Of a stretch of 32,111 nucleotides of DNA, positions 22,428 through 31,122 are shown piece after piece. The notes under the pieces are model-generated. The model saw only the letters and a list, made by a program, of their open reading frames with translations. It was not told the DNA's origin and ran no database searches. Source of the stretch: an uncultured Lachnospiraceae bacterium. GTDB lineage: Bacteria; Bacillota; Clostridia; Lachnospirales; Lachnospiraceae. A program made the position numbers and the translations under genes. The stretch is from contig CAJUAO010000027.1 in the NCBI GenBank assembly GCA_910584685.1, positions 1 through 32,111 of the forward strand, in the 5' to 3' direction. The number at the start of each line of letters is the position of its first letter. Position 1 is the first letter of the stretch.

Positions 22428-23345
22428 CTATCTTGGTCCCAAAAACTTATCCCCATTCAAATGTATCATATGCTCTGGCATTTCCGCAATCCATACTTCC
22501 GTTTCCCATGCCAATATTTCCGAAAATCTCTTATAAGTCTTAAAATTAAGAAATGCTGTCACAAAGATTTTCCCTGCTGTTACATTCTTTGTCATTTCAG
22601 TTATTTCCAATATTCTTTTAGCGTCCATCGGACCCACGGAAGTCACTGATTCTACAAAATATATCCAGTTCTTATCCTCTCTATATAAAACCACATCCGG
22701 CATCTTATCATGCAAAGTTATTTCAAATCCTAATTCTTTCAGCTTATCAACACTTTTTACCAAATCTTTCTCTATGGTATCACCAACATACAAACATTCT
22801 GAATTAGGTGCAAACCGTGGCGCAAATCCCTCAATAATAGCTTTCTGCAATTCATTATGCTTGCCTGTAGAAAATCGAAAATCTGCTCCATTAATACGCA
22901 CTGGCATCATTGTCATTTTCTTTTTTGAAGCATAAATATCTACCAACTTTTCGTGATACATCAAAAATCGATTCATATATTTTTGCCACTCTGATGTTTG
23001 AAATGCCCTTACCATCTGCAATGCTTCTCCTGTAAGCCTGTACCTATAATTAGGGCTGTTTGTGGCTTTCCCATTATCTTCTACAAGCGCAGCGTTCCGA
23101 AAATGGTGCAATGCCTGCTTACGAAAAGTTTCCCTGCTGTTTTCCGCATAAGTCGAGCCATAATATGTATTTGCAAACTGTATAATATCATGGATACGAA
23201 TCCACTCATTTCCAGCATCTTTCCATAATGTATCTTGCTTTATCCCTGCCATTGCCAACAGTACATAACAGCAAATATCCGCCTGTTGCGCTTTAGGCAT
23301 TCCGAGCATTTTCAGAAGTTCTCTTGCCTCATCAATTTTATCCAC
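22428..23345 (-). CDS. BsuBI/PstI-family type II restriction endonuclease
   Basis: A 305-residue restriction enzyme of the BsuBI/PstI family, whose characterised members cut CTGCAG. An N-terminal winged-helix-like part (about 1-140) is followed by the nuclease domain. The catalytic block is MPDVVLYREDKNWIYFVES with Pro216-Asp217 and Glu232, then VTSVGPMDAKR with Lys243, as expected for this PD-(D/E)xK variant. The start is GTG at 23345 with GGAGG 6 nt upstream. It overlaps the methyltransferase stop by 8 nt. CTGCAG sites are present in the window (for example near 2635 and 8754), so if the specificity is the same they must be methylated by the partner. Confidence 0.93.
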   Translation of the reverse strand: MDKIDEARELLKMLGMPKAQQADICCYVLLAMAGIKQDTLWKDAGNEWIRIHDIIQFANTYYGSTYAENSRETFRKQALHHFRNAALVEDNGKATNSPNYRYRLTGEALQMVRAFQTSEWQKYMNRFLMYHEKLVDIYASKKKMTMMPVRINGADFRFSTGKHNELQKAIIEGFAPRFAPNSECLYVGDTIEKDLVKSVDKLKELGFEITLHDKMPDVVLYREDKNWIYFVESVTSVGPMDAKRILEITEMTKNVTAGKIFVTAFLNFKTYKRFSEILAWETEVWIAEMPEHMIHLNGDKFLGPR

Positions 23346-24825
23346 AGTATCCCTCCAATATCATATTACAGTTATTTTCTGACATATCTCTGCTTTTCAT
23401 TAATTTTCTGCCCATTTCCTGTATGCTTTCTAAATCAGGCACTGGCATTGCATTAATTTCTGTTGAATTTACCTGCGTTGAGCCATTCAAAATTCTATAA
23501 TATTCATCGTAAAGCGTAGAATTAAAAATTACATATAATCCGTACACAAGACACTCTGACATTTCTGTTATCAATCCATCTACAAAATTTATCTTATTCT
23601 GTGTGCTAATTTTCTTATACTGTGGATATTTCTTTGATAAATATACCCCACACTGTAATCTGCGTCTTTCTTCTTTTGCTGTAAAACGCTTGACAAACAA
23701 ATAATTTCGATTGTCCTGCATTAAACCCTTTTGATTCGTTACCACATACTCATGTTCTTTCTGTATAGGAAACTGAACTTCTCCCTGCTTGATATGCTGT
23801 GAATAAAAGAGTGGAATTGCACCTTCCTCTGCATCATCACGAAGCATCTCGCGATTGCGAAAATCAACTGTCAATCCTGTTTTCATTTTTAGTCCAATAT
23901 CCGGCAATGTTTTATCAAATCTATGTAATCGTTCCAACACAGAAACTTCTTTTTCATCTGTTACTAAATAAACATAATAATCATCGCCCGAAACCACAAT
24001 GCTATATGGCACTATTAGCGAAGTCAGATTATCAAAATCATTATTTGACTGTGAAGAAGTAATTGTAATCTTTTCTGGTGTTTGGTTTGTCTTTTCTATT
24101 TTTATTATGATTGTTTCCTGCAAGACATCTTCTTTATCAAACACCTTATTCCTACTGACAAATAAATGAATATGCTCTAATTTCCCTTCTGTCAGAAAAT
24201 ACTGTCTAAACCTCTTAAAATAAGCCCCCGAAGTCCATGAGCGAGGGATAATATACACCATCTCCCCTTCATTATCAAGATTAAATAATCCCATTGCCGC
24301 AAAAATGAAATATAAATTGGGAGCTCCATAACAAACTTCCGGCATAGCTGTTGCTTCCGGTGCATCTTTAGGTATCTTCATATATGGAGGATTTCCAATT
24401 ACAAAATCATATTTCTTAGGCTCGGGATTGCCACCTAACATATGATTGAAGTCTAAATACTGGCTTGTAATATAATTATCCGTAATAATATTAATTTGAA
24501 TGTCTTTTTTTGAATTCGCCTGATAAGTATACAGGTTTTCTCTCAATAATCCCAAAATATTGTCATCATTCTCATAACAAGTCAATTCTATCGTCTGAAC
24601 AGAAGACATCCTCTCCAATCGTTCTAAAAGTGCACATGACAATATGCCTGAACCTGCTCCCGCGTCTAAAATTCGAACCTTTGACAAGTTTTCAGGAATA
24701 GTAAATAATCCAGCCATAAAATGTGCTGTTTCTTTGCTTGTAAAAAACTGACCATATTTTTTACGCTCTTTTTTAGACATACCATAAATATATTTGTTTG
24801 TACGTTCAATAATCCAATCTAACAT
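23338..24825 (-). CDS. N6-adenine DNA methyltransferase (BsuBI/PstI type)
   Basis: A 495-residue methyltransferase that protects the host from the adjacent endonuclease. The N-terminal KKYGQFFTSKETAHFMAGLF is typical of this group. The S-adenosylmethionine motif I is RILDAGAGSG (about 51-60). The adenine-methylation motif IV is FVIGNPPYMK (NPPY at 145-148). The C-terminal half is a target-recognition region. The start at 24825 has GAGG 6 nt upstream. It follows the NucS-like nuclease gene by 40 nt and overlaps the restriction gene by 8 nt, so methyltransferase is made first. Recognition of CTGCAG is expected from family, not shown. Confidence 0.93.
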   Translation of the reverse strand: MLDWIIERTNKYIYGMSKKERKKYGQFFTSKETAHFMAGLFTIPENLSKVRILDAGAGSGILSCALLERLERMSSVQTIELTCYENDDNILGLLRENLYTYQANSKKDIQINIITDNYITSQYLDFNHMLGGNPEPKKYDFVIGNPPYMKIPKDAPEATAMPEVCYGAPNLYFIFAAMGLFNLDNEGEMVYIIPRSWTSGAYFKRFRQYFLTEGKLEHIHLFVSRNKVFDKEDVLQETIIIKIEKTNQTPEKITITSSQSNNDFDNLTSLIVPYSIVVSGDDYYVYLVTDEKEVSVLERLHRFDKTLPDIGLKMKTGLTVDFRNREMLRDDAEEGAIPLFYSQHIKQGEVQFPIQKEHEYVVTNQKGLMQDNRNYLFVKRFTAKEERRRLQCGVYLSKKYPQYKKISTQNKINFVDGLITEMSECLVYGLYVIFNSTLYDEYYRILNGSTQVNSTEINAMPVPDLESIQEMGRKLMKSRDMSENNCNMILEGYCG

Positions 24826-24865
24826 CTTCTTCCTCTGCTTTCATACGTTCCACTACATCCAGTTT

Positions 24866-25762
24866 TTATATCTCATTATATACTCTTTCCAATAAAGGCT
24901 TTGCCTTTTCAAAATCCGCTGCATTTTTAATCGTTATTTGCAAGTCCCCTGTGCCATAATGTCCAATGCTGCGCATATCTCTCGTAAATCCGTTTTCCAA
25001 TTCGACAGTTTCTGGATTAAGTTTTAAAAACAGTATAATCTGTTTGTTGTATATTTCTATACATACCATGTTTTGAACCTTCTTATACGCCAAGTATAAT
25101 TTCAGTTGATTCGATACAATATCATCCCCTAGAGACTCAATAAAATCACATATAGAATGGTAAAGTTTTTTCATACTTTCAGAAATCGCCGTTAATTTTT
25201 CCAAGTGAGTTTTTTGCGTACTATTTTTTGTACCATTTTCATCTCCCACATTTTCTATAATCGGCTTTACAATAGGAGTATTTAAATGTTCAAGAAGGAG
25301 CATTCCGTTATCGTATCTGCGATAACTTACCAATTTAATATTCCTCTGCATTTGATTGACTGCATGCATATCATATTTTGTAAAATCATGCGCAACACAA
25401 ATAACACACGGAACAGACCAATCTATTTTATCAGCCGCTTTCACTCCCAATTTATCAATAACCAATAATTTAAAATCTGCCTTATGGTCTAACAGCCAGT
25501 CGAGGTAAAACAATCCCTGATTAATTACGTTTTCATTCTGGCTGCGCTTATATTCAAATATGACAGGACTGTTATTTTCATCAATTCCAATACTGTCCAT
25601 GCGCCCATTTGTAACAGCATACTCACTTTTTAAAAACCGCACCCCAAAAAATATTTCCATATTCTGTTCTATTAACATTTGGAGTTCTTTTTCCAAAATT
25701 ACCTCAGATGATGTACATTCCTTTACTCCTTCATTCAAAGAGAATAATTTTATCTCCGCCAA
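24866..25762 (-). CDS. NucS-like PD-(D/E)xK nuclease with DUF5655 C-terminus
   Basis: A 298-residue protein. The N-terminal half shows a PD-(D/E)xK nuclease core: NGRMDSIGID (Asp56), then VIFEYKRSQNENVINQGLFY with Glu70, Lys72 and the following Gln, as in NucS and other DUF91-like nucleases. The C-terminal third (about 190-298), with LKLNPETVELENGFTRDMRS and a GTGDLQITIKNAADFEKAKP motif, matches DUF5655. The pairing is frequent in uncharacterised defence-associated proteins. The start is TTG at 25762 with GAGG 8 nt upstream. It is the first gene of the restriction operon. DNA cleavage is predicted, and its target is unknown. Confidence 0.85.
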   Translation of the reverse strand: MAEIKLFSLNEGVKECTSSEVILEKELQMLIEQNMEIFFGVRFLKSEYAVTNGRMDSIGIDENNSPVIFEYKRSQNENVINQGLFYLDWLLDHKADFKLLVIDKLGVKAADKIDWSVPCVICVAHDFTKYDMHAVNQMQRNIKLVSYRRYDNGMLLLEHLNTPIVKPIIENVGDENGTKNSTQKTHLEKLTAISESMKKLYHSICDFIESLGDDIVSNQLKLYLAYKKVQNMVCIEIYNKQIILFLKLNPETVELENGFTRDMRSIGHYGTGDLQITIKNAADFEKAKPLLERVYNEI

Positions 25763-25864
25763 TACTTTTACCTCATTTCTTAATTATATATGACTGCTAT
25801 ATAATTTTTATAGCTGCTCCCTAAAAGTTCTTACTCCTTTTTCATCGCTTTAATTTTAGCACAT

Positions 25865-26083
25865 CTATATACACTTTTCCACTAATTTCAAAAAAATAAT
25901 TGAGAATGTCAGAAAACTAAAAATAAATATGCACTGAGACGCGCTATTGCTTTCTTCTCTGTATATGTCATACCCTCTCTCAACTTTCACATCTGAAAAT
26001 TCCCCTTGTAATGCCTCTATCTTATTGTATCCTTGTTCAAATAGCCCTGAAATCGTGCCAAACATGCTTTTTACCATATCCAT
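25865..26083 (-). CDS. Possible small single-TM protein, unknown
   Basis: A 72-residue frame with the N-terminal part MDMVKSMFGTISGLFEQGYN, a charged middle, and a hydrophobic C-terminal helix (CIFIFSFLTFSIIFLKLV). The ribosome site is weak, and I do not recognise the family. It starts 20 nt after the end of a frameshifted small gene on the same strand, and both may be remnants of one operon. It may be a truncated gene. Confidence 0.35.
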   Translation of the reverse strand: MDMVKSMFGTISGLFEQGYNKIEALQGEFSDVKVERGYDIYREESNSASQCIFIFSFLTFSIIFLKLVEKCI

Positions 26084-26102
26084 CTCTATGACAATAGGCT
26101 TG

Positions 26103-26305
26103 CTACTCTCTCAACAGCGCTATCGCAATATAATCAATCAGCTTGTCCACTAACAACAGCATATGCAGTTTCGCAAGCAATTGTTCTGTAGTATGCAGAT
26201 TAGCTTCTATTTCCTCACACTTTAACCCCAAAACATTACCATCATATAATAAATCTACACATAACCATTATCCATGTTGTCCTCAAAACCTATAATATTT
26301 TCCAT
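26103..26305 (-). pseudogene. Frameshifted small gene remnant
   Basis: A start at 26305 with GGAAAGG 9 nt upstream opens MENIIGFEDNMDNGYV and hits a TAG at 26255. In the adjacent frame the text continues smoothly as VDLLYDGNVLGLKCEEIEAN, then a helical LLAKLHMLLLVDKLIDYIAI, and ends at 26103. One indel would restore a protein of about 67 residues. The family is unknown. Confidence 0.4.
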
Positions 26306-26455
26306 AGAATACTGCCTTTCCAATTTCCACTATCCACCATATCAACCCATCCTTTCTTACCTATCCATCCCATATAATCTGTTCTGCTACTTTCTGCTTT
26401 GCACAATTCGTTCCAGTTTTCGTACTTATTCAACATATGAAATTAAGCGATTACT

Positions 26456-26694
26456 ATGGACGATAAAAAGAAATTGAAAGAAAAACTGGGTAAAGGTATA
26501 TCTGAAAAATTCACTATTACCGCTTATATATCTGTTTGAGAAAAACAGCATGCTTGATGTAGATAACCTGTTGACTTCATTATTATCAGCTAGACTATAA
26601 AGCAAGAAAGGAAGTAATAGAAACGATACAATTCAAATTACAGTATTACAAAAACAAAGAATTAGTAGAGCAGGTAAAACAAATAAAAGGTTAG
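26456..26694 (+). pseudogene. Frameshifted plus-strand gene remnant
   Basis: An ATG at 26456 opens MDDKKKLKEKLGKGISEKFT, which stops early. A second frame reads LPLIYLFEKNSMLDVDNLL up to a stop at 26598, and a third reads DYKARKEVIETIQFKLQYYK to a stop at 26692. Together they look like one short coiled, charged protein broken by two frameshifts. A good plus-strand terminator follows at 26705, supporting a former gene. The family is unknown. Confidence 0.4.
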
Positions 26695-26704
26695 AAAAAA
26701 GACA

Positions 26705-26749
26705 AACTCTAATGAAAGCCGTATCAAGTTTCATCAGAGTTCTTTTTTA
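26705..26749 (+). terminator. Plus-strand intrinsic terminator
   Basis: AACTCTAATGAAA and TTTCATCAGAGTT pair with one mismatch around an 11-nt loop, followed by cTTTTTT. It belongs to the decayed plus-strand gene just upstream. Confidence 0.75.
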
Positions 26750-26787
26750 TAGCGCCGCTTTCCACTTTTTCACTGTTACAAGGTTTG

Positions 26788-26820
26788 AAAAAGGGCTTCC
26801 CTATTCTTAGGAAAGCCCCA
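26788..26820 (-). terminator. tuf terminator
   Basis: On the minus strand GGGCTTTCC pairs with GGGAAGCCC (one G-U) around an 8-nt loop, followed by TTTTT. It lies about 42 nt after the tuf stop. Confidence 0.85.
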
Positions 26821-26861
26821 TAAAATCTAATTTTTTATTAATGAATCCGACAGAATTCTAT

Positions 26862-28055
26862 TTACTCAACAATCTTAGCAACCTTGCCTGAGCCAACTGT
26901 TCTGCCGCCCTCACGGATAGCGAAACCAAGTCCCTGCTCCATAGCGATTGGATGGATGAGCTCTACTGTCATCTCTACGTTATCACCAGGCATGCACATT
27001 TCTGTACCTGCAGGTAACTCACAAACACCTGTAACGTCTGTTGTTCTGAAATAGAACTGTGGACGGTAGTTGTTGAAGAATGGTGTATGACGGCCACCTT
27101 CATCCTTTGTAAGAACGTATACCTGAGCTGTAAACTTCTTATGACATGTTACTGTACCCGGCTTTGCAATAACCTGTCCTCTTTCGATATCTGTTCTCTG
27201 GACACCACGAAGAAGAGCGCCGATATTATCACCTGCCTGAGCCTCGTCAAGAAGCTTTCTGAACATTTCAATACCTGTTACAACTGTCTTTCTAACATCC
27301 TCGTGAACGCCAAGGATTTCAACTTCGTCATTAAGATGAAGGGTACCTCTCTCAACTCTACCTGTAGCAACTGTACCACGGCCTGTAATTGTGAATACAT
27401 CCTCTACCGGCATAAGGAATGGCTTATCTGTATCTCTCTGTGGGTCAGGAATATATGAATCAACTGCAGCCATAAGCTCCATAACCTTGTCGCCCCACTC
27501 GCTGCTTGGGTCCTCAAGAGCCTTAAGAGCTGAACCCTGAACGATTGGTGTATCATCACCAGGGAACTCGTACTCATTCAATAACTCTCTGATATCCATC
27601 TCAACCAGCTCAAGAAGCTCATCATCATCAACCATATCACACTTGTTCATGAATACTACAATGTAAGGAACACCTACCTGACGAGACAGAAGGATATGCT
27701 CCTTTGTCTGAGCCATAACACCATCAGTAGCAGCAACAACGAGGATAGCTCCATCCATCTGAGCAGCACCTGTAATCATGTTCTTTACATAGTCAGCATG
27801 TCCCGGACAGTCAACGTGCGCATAATGTCTGTTCTCTGTCTCATACTCAACGTGAGCTGTAGAAATTGTGATACCTCTTTCTCTCTCTTCCGGAGCCTTA
27901 TCGATATTTTCAAAATCTGTAGCTTCATTACCTGCAACTCTCTCTGAGAGAACCTTTGTGATTGCAGCTGTTAAAGTTGTTTTACCATGGTCAACGTGAC
28001 CAATTGTTCCGATATTACAATGTGGTTTGTTTCTTTCAAACTTAGCCTTAGCCAT
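26862..28055 (-). CDS. tuf: Elongation factor Tu
   Basis: A 397-residue EF-Tu, which carries aminoacyl-tRNA to the ribosome as the GTP form. GTPase motifs are complete: GHVDHGKTT, DCPGHADYVKNM, NKCDMVDD and GSALKAL. Domains 2 and 3 are intact with GRGTVATGRVERG and the C-terminal REGGRTVGSGKVAKI. Length is standard. The ATG has AGGAGG 10 nt upstream. It lies downstream of fusA in str-operon order but is separated by 242 nt containing a strong promoter of its own. Part of its 3' end is duplicated as a remnant at 20510-20543. Confidence 0.99.
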   Translation of the reverse strand: MAKAKFERNKPHCNIGTIGHVDHGKTTLTAAITKVLSERVAGNEATDFENIDKAPEERERGITISTAHVEYETENRHYAHVDCPGHADYVKNMITGAAQMDGAILVVAATDGVMAQTKEHILLSRQVGVPYIVVFMNKCDMVDDDELLELVEMDIRELLNEYEFPGDDTPIVQGSALKALEDPSSEWGDKVMELMAAVDSYIPDPQRDTDKPFLMPVEDVFTITGRGTVATGRVERGTLHLNDEVEILGVHEDVRKTVVTGIEMFRKLLDEAQAGDNIGALLRGVQRTDIERGQVIAKPGTVTCHKKFTAQVYVLTKDEGGRHTPFFNNYRPQFYFRTTDVTGVCELPAGTEMCMPGDNVEMTVELIHPIAMEQGLGFAIREGGRTVGSGKVAKIVE

Positions 28056-28148
28056 TTTGTAAATCCTCCTTAAAAAATAATTCTTTTTTCTGTTTATAGG
28101 GAAATATACCGCATAAAAACAGCATATGCCCCTAATCGGCTAATTATG

Positions 28149-28177
28149 ATTATATTTCATAACATTGATATTTGCAA
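28149..28177 (-). promoter_or_regulatory. tuf promoter
   Basis: TTGCAA (28172-28177) and TATAAT (28149-28154) are separated by 17 bp, about 95 nt before the tuf start. It lets tuf be expressed above the level of the rest of the str genes. Confidence 0.75.
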
Positions 28178-28248
28178 GATAAATTTTTACTTTTTTGCAA
28201 ATATTAGCCATTTATCCTGTTTATAGAAAATCCTGTAAATACAATCAC

Positions 28249-28295
28249 AAATTCGGCTCTGCCGAATTTGCAAGTCTCGGCTTTAGACGAGACTT
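28249..28295 (-). terminator. Two adjacent hairpins after fusA
   Basis: AAGTCTCG/CGAGACTT (28272-28295) begins 2 nt after the fusA stop, and AAATTCGGC/GCCGAATTT (28249-28269) follows at once with a 3-nt loop. There is no T-run, so partial termination or 3'-end protection of the upstream mRNA is more likely than full termination. Confidence 0.5.
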
Positions 28296-28297
28296 TA

Positions 28298-30418
28298 TTA
28301 TTTTCCGCTCTTGGCAGCAACTACCTTGTCCTGCACGCTCTTAGGCGCCTGCTCATATCTGTCGAAGAACATTGAGTAATTACCGCGTCCCTGTGTCTTT
28401 GAACGAAGGTCTGTAGCATAACCGAACATCTCTGAAAGAGGAACGAAGGCCTTAACCATCTTACCTCCGCTGATGTCGTCCATACCTTCAATACGGCCTC
28501 TGCGGGAATTAATATCACCGATTACATCACCCATGTATTCCTCCGGCATTGTAACCTCAACCTTCATTATCGGCTCAAGGAGCGCCGGCGCTGCCTTTGC
28601 CATAGCGTCCTTAAATGCCATAGAGCCTGCAATATGGAACGCCATTTCTGATGAGTCGACTTCATGGTAAGAGCCGTCATATACAATAGCATGTACGCCT
28701 ACAACAGGGAAGCCTGCAAGGATACCTGCCTGTGATGCTTCCTCGATACCCTCGCCAACTGCAGGAATATATTCCTTAGGAATAGCTCCTCCGGTAACCT
28801 CTGAATCAAACTTAAATAATTCGTCACCGTTGGCATCCATAGGCTCAAAACGAACCTTACAGTGACCATATTGTCCACGACCGCCTGACTGCTTAGCGTA
28901 CTTACTATCAACGTCAACTGTCTTGGTAAAGCACTCTCTGTAGGCAACCTGCGGAGCGCCAACGTTAGCTTCTACCTTAAACTCACGAAGAAGTCTGTCT
29001 ACGATAATATCAAGATGAAGCTCACCCATACCTGCAATAATGGTCTGTCCTGTCTCTGAATCTGTATGGGCACGGAACGTAGGGTCCTCCTCAGCAAGCT
29101 TTGCCAGCGCTTCGCCCATCTTGCCCTGGGCATCCTTTGTCTTTGGCTCTATTGCCAGCTCAATAACAGGCTCTGGGAATTCCATTGACTCAAGAATAAC
29201 AGGATGCTGCTCGTCACATATTGTATCGCCTGTTACGGTAAACTTAAGACCTACCGCAGCGGCTATATCTCCTGAATAAACCTTATCTATTTCTTTTCTG
29301 TTATTAGCATGCATCTGAAGAATACGTCCCACACGCTCCTTCTTATTCTTGCTTGAGTTAAGCACATATGAACCTGAATTTAAGGTTCCTGAATAAACTC
29401 TGAAGAATGCTAACTTTCCTACAAACGGGTCAGTCATAATTTTAAATGCAAGGGCTGAAAATGGCTCTGCATCCGATGACTTTCTGTCTACCTCGTTGCC
29501 GTCCTCGTCAACTCCCTTAATATCAGGAATGTCTGTAGGAGCCGGCATATATTCAATAACTGCATCCAAAAGCTTCTGAACGCCCTTATTCTTGTATGCT
29601 GTACCACAAAGGCATGGAATCGCTTCGCCTGAGATTGTTCCCTTTCTCAAAGCAGCCTTTAATTCTGCCTCTGAAACCTCCTCGCCCTCAAGATACTTCT
29701 CCATAAGCTCCTCGTCAAGTTCAACACACTGCTCTACCAGCTTATCATGATACTCTGCCGCCTGCTCCTTTAAATCGTCAGGAATCTCACCTATTGTGAT
29801 ATTGTCTCCCTTATCGTCATTAAACACATAAGCCTTCATTTCAAACAGGTCTATTATGCCCTTGAAATAATCTTCCTTACCTATTGGAATCTGAACAAGC
29901 ACAGGATTTTTTCCAAGCTTTGTTGTAAGCTGGCTGCATGAGCCAAAGAAATCAGCTCCAAGCTTATCCATCTTGTTCATAAAAGCCATACGGGGAACAT
30001 TATATTTGTCAGCCTGACGCCATACATTTTCCGACTGTGGCTCTACGCCGTTTTGAGCATCAAATACACCTACAGCGCCGTCAAGCACTCTAAGCGAACG
30101 CTCTACTTCAACCGTGAAATCAACGTGTCCCGGTGTATCAATAATATTAATACGATATTCCGGCGCACCTTCCATTGGCTTAGCCTCAAATTCAGGCGTC
30201 CAATGACAGGTTGTTGCAGCTGAAGTAATTGTGATACCTCTTTCCTGCTCCTGGGCCATCCAGTCCATGGTAGCAGTACCTTCATGTGTATCACCGATTT
30301 TATGATTAACACCAGTATAGTAGAGTATACGCTCTGTCAATGTAGTCTTGCCTGCATCGATATGAGCCATAATACCTATATTTCTGGTTCTCTCTAACGG
30401 ATATTCTCTTCCAGCCAA
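28298..30418 (-). CDS. fusA: Elongation factor G
   Basis: A 706-residue EF-G, the translocation GTPase. The motifs NIGIMAHIDAGKTT, DTPGHVDFTVEV and FMNKMDKLGADF are complete, and domains II-V continue to the C-terminal RGRIEGMDD and YATDLRSKTQGRG. The start codon is TTG at 30418, with AGGAGG 8 nt upstream. The next methionine would remove the canonical AGREYPLERTRN N-terminus, so the TTG start is firm. rpsG ends 43 nt upstream. Confidence 0.99.
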   Translation of the reverse strand: MAGREYPLERTRNIGIMAHIDAGKTTLTERILYYTGVNHKIGDTHEGTATMDWMAQEQERGITITSAATTCHWTPEFEAKPMEGAPEYRINIIDTPGHVDFTVEVERSLRVLDGAVGVFDAQNGVEPQSENVWRQADKYNVPRMAFMNKMDKLGADFFGSCSQLTTKLGKNPVLVQIPIGKEDYFKGIIDLFEMKAYVFNDDKGDNITIGEIPDDLKEQAAEYHDKLVEQCVELDEELMEKYLEGEEVSEAELKAALRKGTISGEAIPCLCGTAYKNKGVQKLLDAVIEYMPAPTDIPDIKGVDEDGNEVDRKSSDAEPFSALAFKIMTDPFVGKLAFFRVYSGTLNSGSYVLNSSKNKKERVGRILQMHANNRKEIDKVYSGDIAAAVGLKFTVTGDTICDEQHPVILESMEFPEPVIELAIEPKTKDAQGKMGEALAKLAEEDPTFRAHTDSETGQTIIAGMGELHLDIIVDRLLREFKVEANVGAPQVAYRECFTKTVDVDSKYAKQSGGRGQYGHCKVRFEPMDANGDELFKFDSEVTGGAIPKEYIPAVGEGIEEASQAGILAGFPVVGVHAIVYDGSYHEVDSSEMAFHIAGSMAFKDAMAKAAPALLEPIMKVEVTMPEEYMGDVIGDINSRRGRIEGMDDISGGKMVKAFVPLSEMFGYATDLRSKTQGRGNYSMFFDRYEQAPKSVQDKVVAAKSGK

Positions 30419-30461
30419 GATTTTGTCCTCCTAATTAAAAATGTCAAAAAATTATCGAAAT

Positions 30462-30932
30462 TTAGAAACGATAATGAGCAAATGCCTTGTTTGCGTCTGC
30501 CATCTTGTGCATGTCTTCTTTTCTCTTTACAGATGCGCCTGTGTTGTTAGCAGCGTCAAGAAGCTCATTTGCTAATTTTTCTTCCATTGTCTTCTCGCCT
30601 CTCTTGCGTGAAAACATTGTCAGCCAACGAAGCGCTAAGGCCTGTCTTCTTTCCGGTCTTACCTCGATAGGCACCTGATAGGTGGCGCCGCCGATACGCC
30701 TTGCCTTAACCTCAAGCACCGGCATAATGTTGTTCATTGCCTCATCAAATACTTCAAGAGCAGGCTTTCCTGACTTCTCCTCAACTCTAGCGAAGGCGCC
30801 ATATACTATTTTCTGAGCTATACCTCTCTTACCGTCAAGCATAATGTTGTTGATAAGCTTTGTAACTGTCTTATTATTGTACAATGGGTCTGCTAATACT
30901 TCTCTTTTTTGAGTATGTCCTTTACGTGGCAC
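30462..30932 (-). CDS. rpsG: 30S ribosomal protein S7
   Basis: A 156-residue S7, the primary binder of the 16S rRNA 3' domain. It has the typical N-terminus PRKGHTQKREVLADPLYNNK and the family signature DGKRGIAQKIVYGAF, with GGATYQVPIEVRPERRQALA in the middle. Length is standard. The start is GTG at 30932, with AAGGAGG 8 nt upstream. It lies between rpsL (190 nt upstream) and fusA (43 nt downstream). In E. coli the rpsL-rpsG gap binds S7 for feedback control. The gap here has a small GCGG/CCGC hairpin near the S7 start, but I cannot show it is an S7 site. Confidence 0.98.
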   Translation of the reverse strand: MPRKGHTQKREVLADPLYNNKTVTKLINNIMLDGKRGIAQKIVYGAFARVEEKSGKPALEVFDEAMNNIMPVLEVKARRIGGATYQVPIEVRPERRQALALRWLTMFSRKRGEKTMEEKLANELLDAANNTGASVKRKEDMHKMADANKAFAHYRF

Positions 30933-31122
30933 GGTTCTTCCCTCCTTAACAATTTTTACAGCGGCTTATAATATTTTTCCGCCGTCTTAATTAAATCATC
31001 GGTACTCACATATTAAAATGTGTTCGTGCTTTCTTAAAAACATTAATTAAAAATCTATACGAACTTAAAACAATATTTCTAATCCGGCACTAATTCATTC
31101 AACCTTTGATATTAACTCTTTC

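Larger units (their letters stand above)
25763..26861. other. Gene-poor interval between the defence cluster and tuf
   Basis: About 1.1 kb, AT-rich, without an intact recognisable gene. It contains a possible 72-residue membrane peptide gene, two frameshifted gene remnants on opposite strands, a plus-strand terminator and the tuf terminator. This is the appearance of a decaying insertion zone. Confidence 0.7.

Noticed and set aside
26274..26477. 67-codon plus-strand frame in the gap before tuf
   Set aside because: No ribosome site and no recognisable features; the opposite strand carries the more protein-like remnant.
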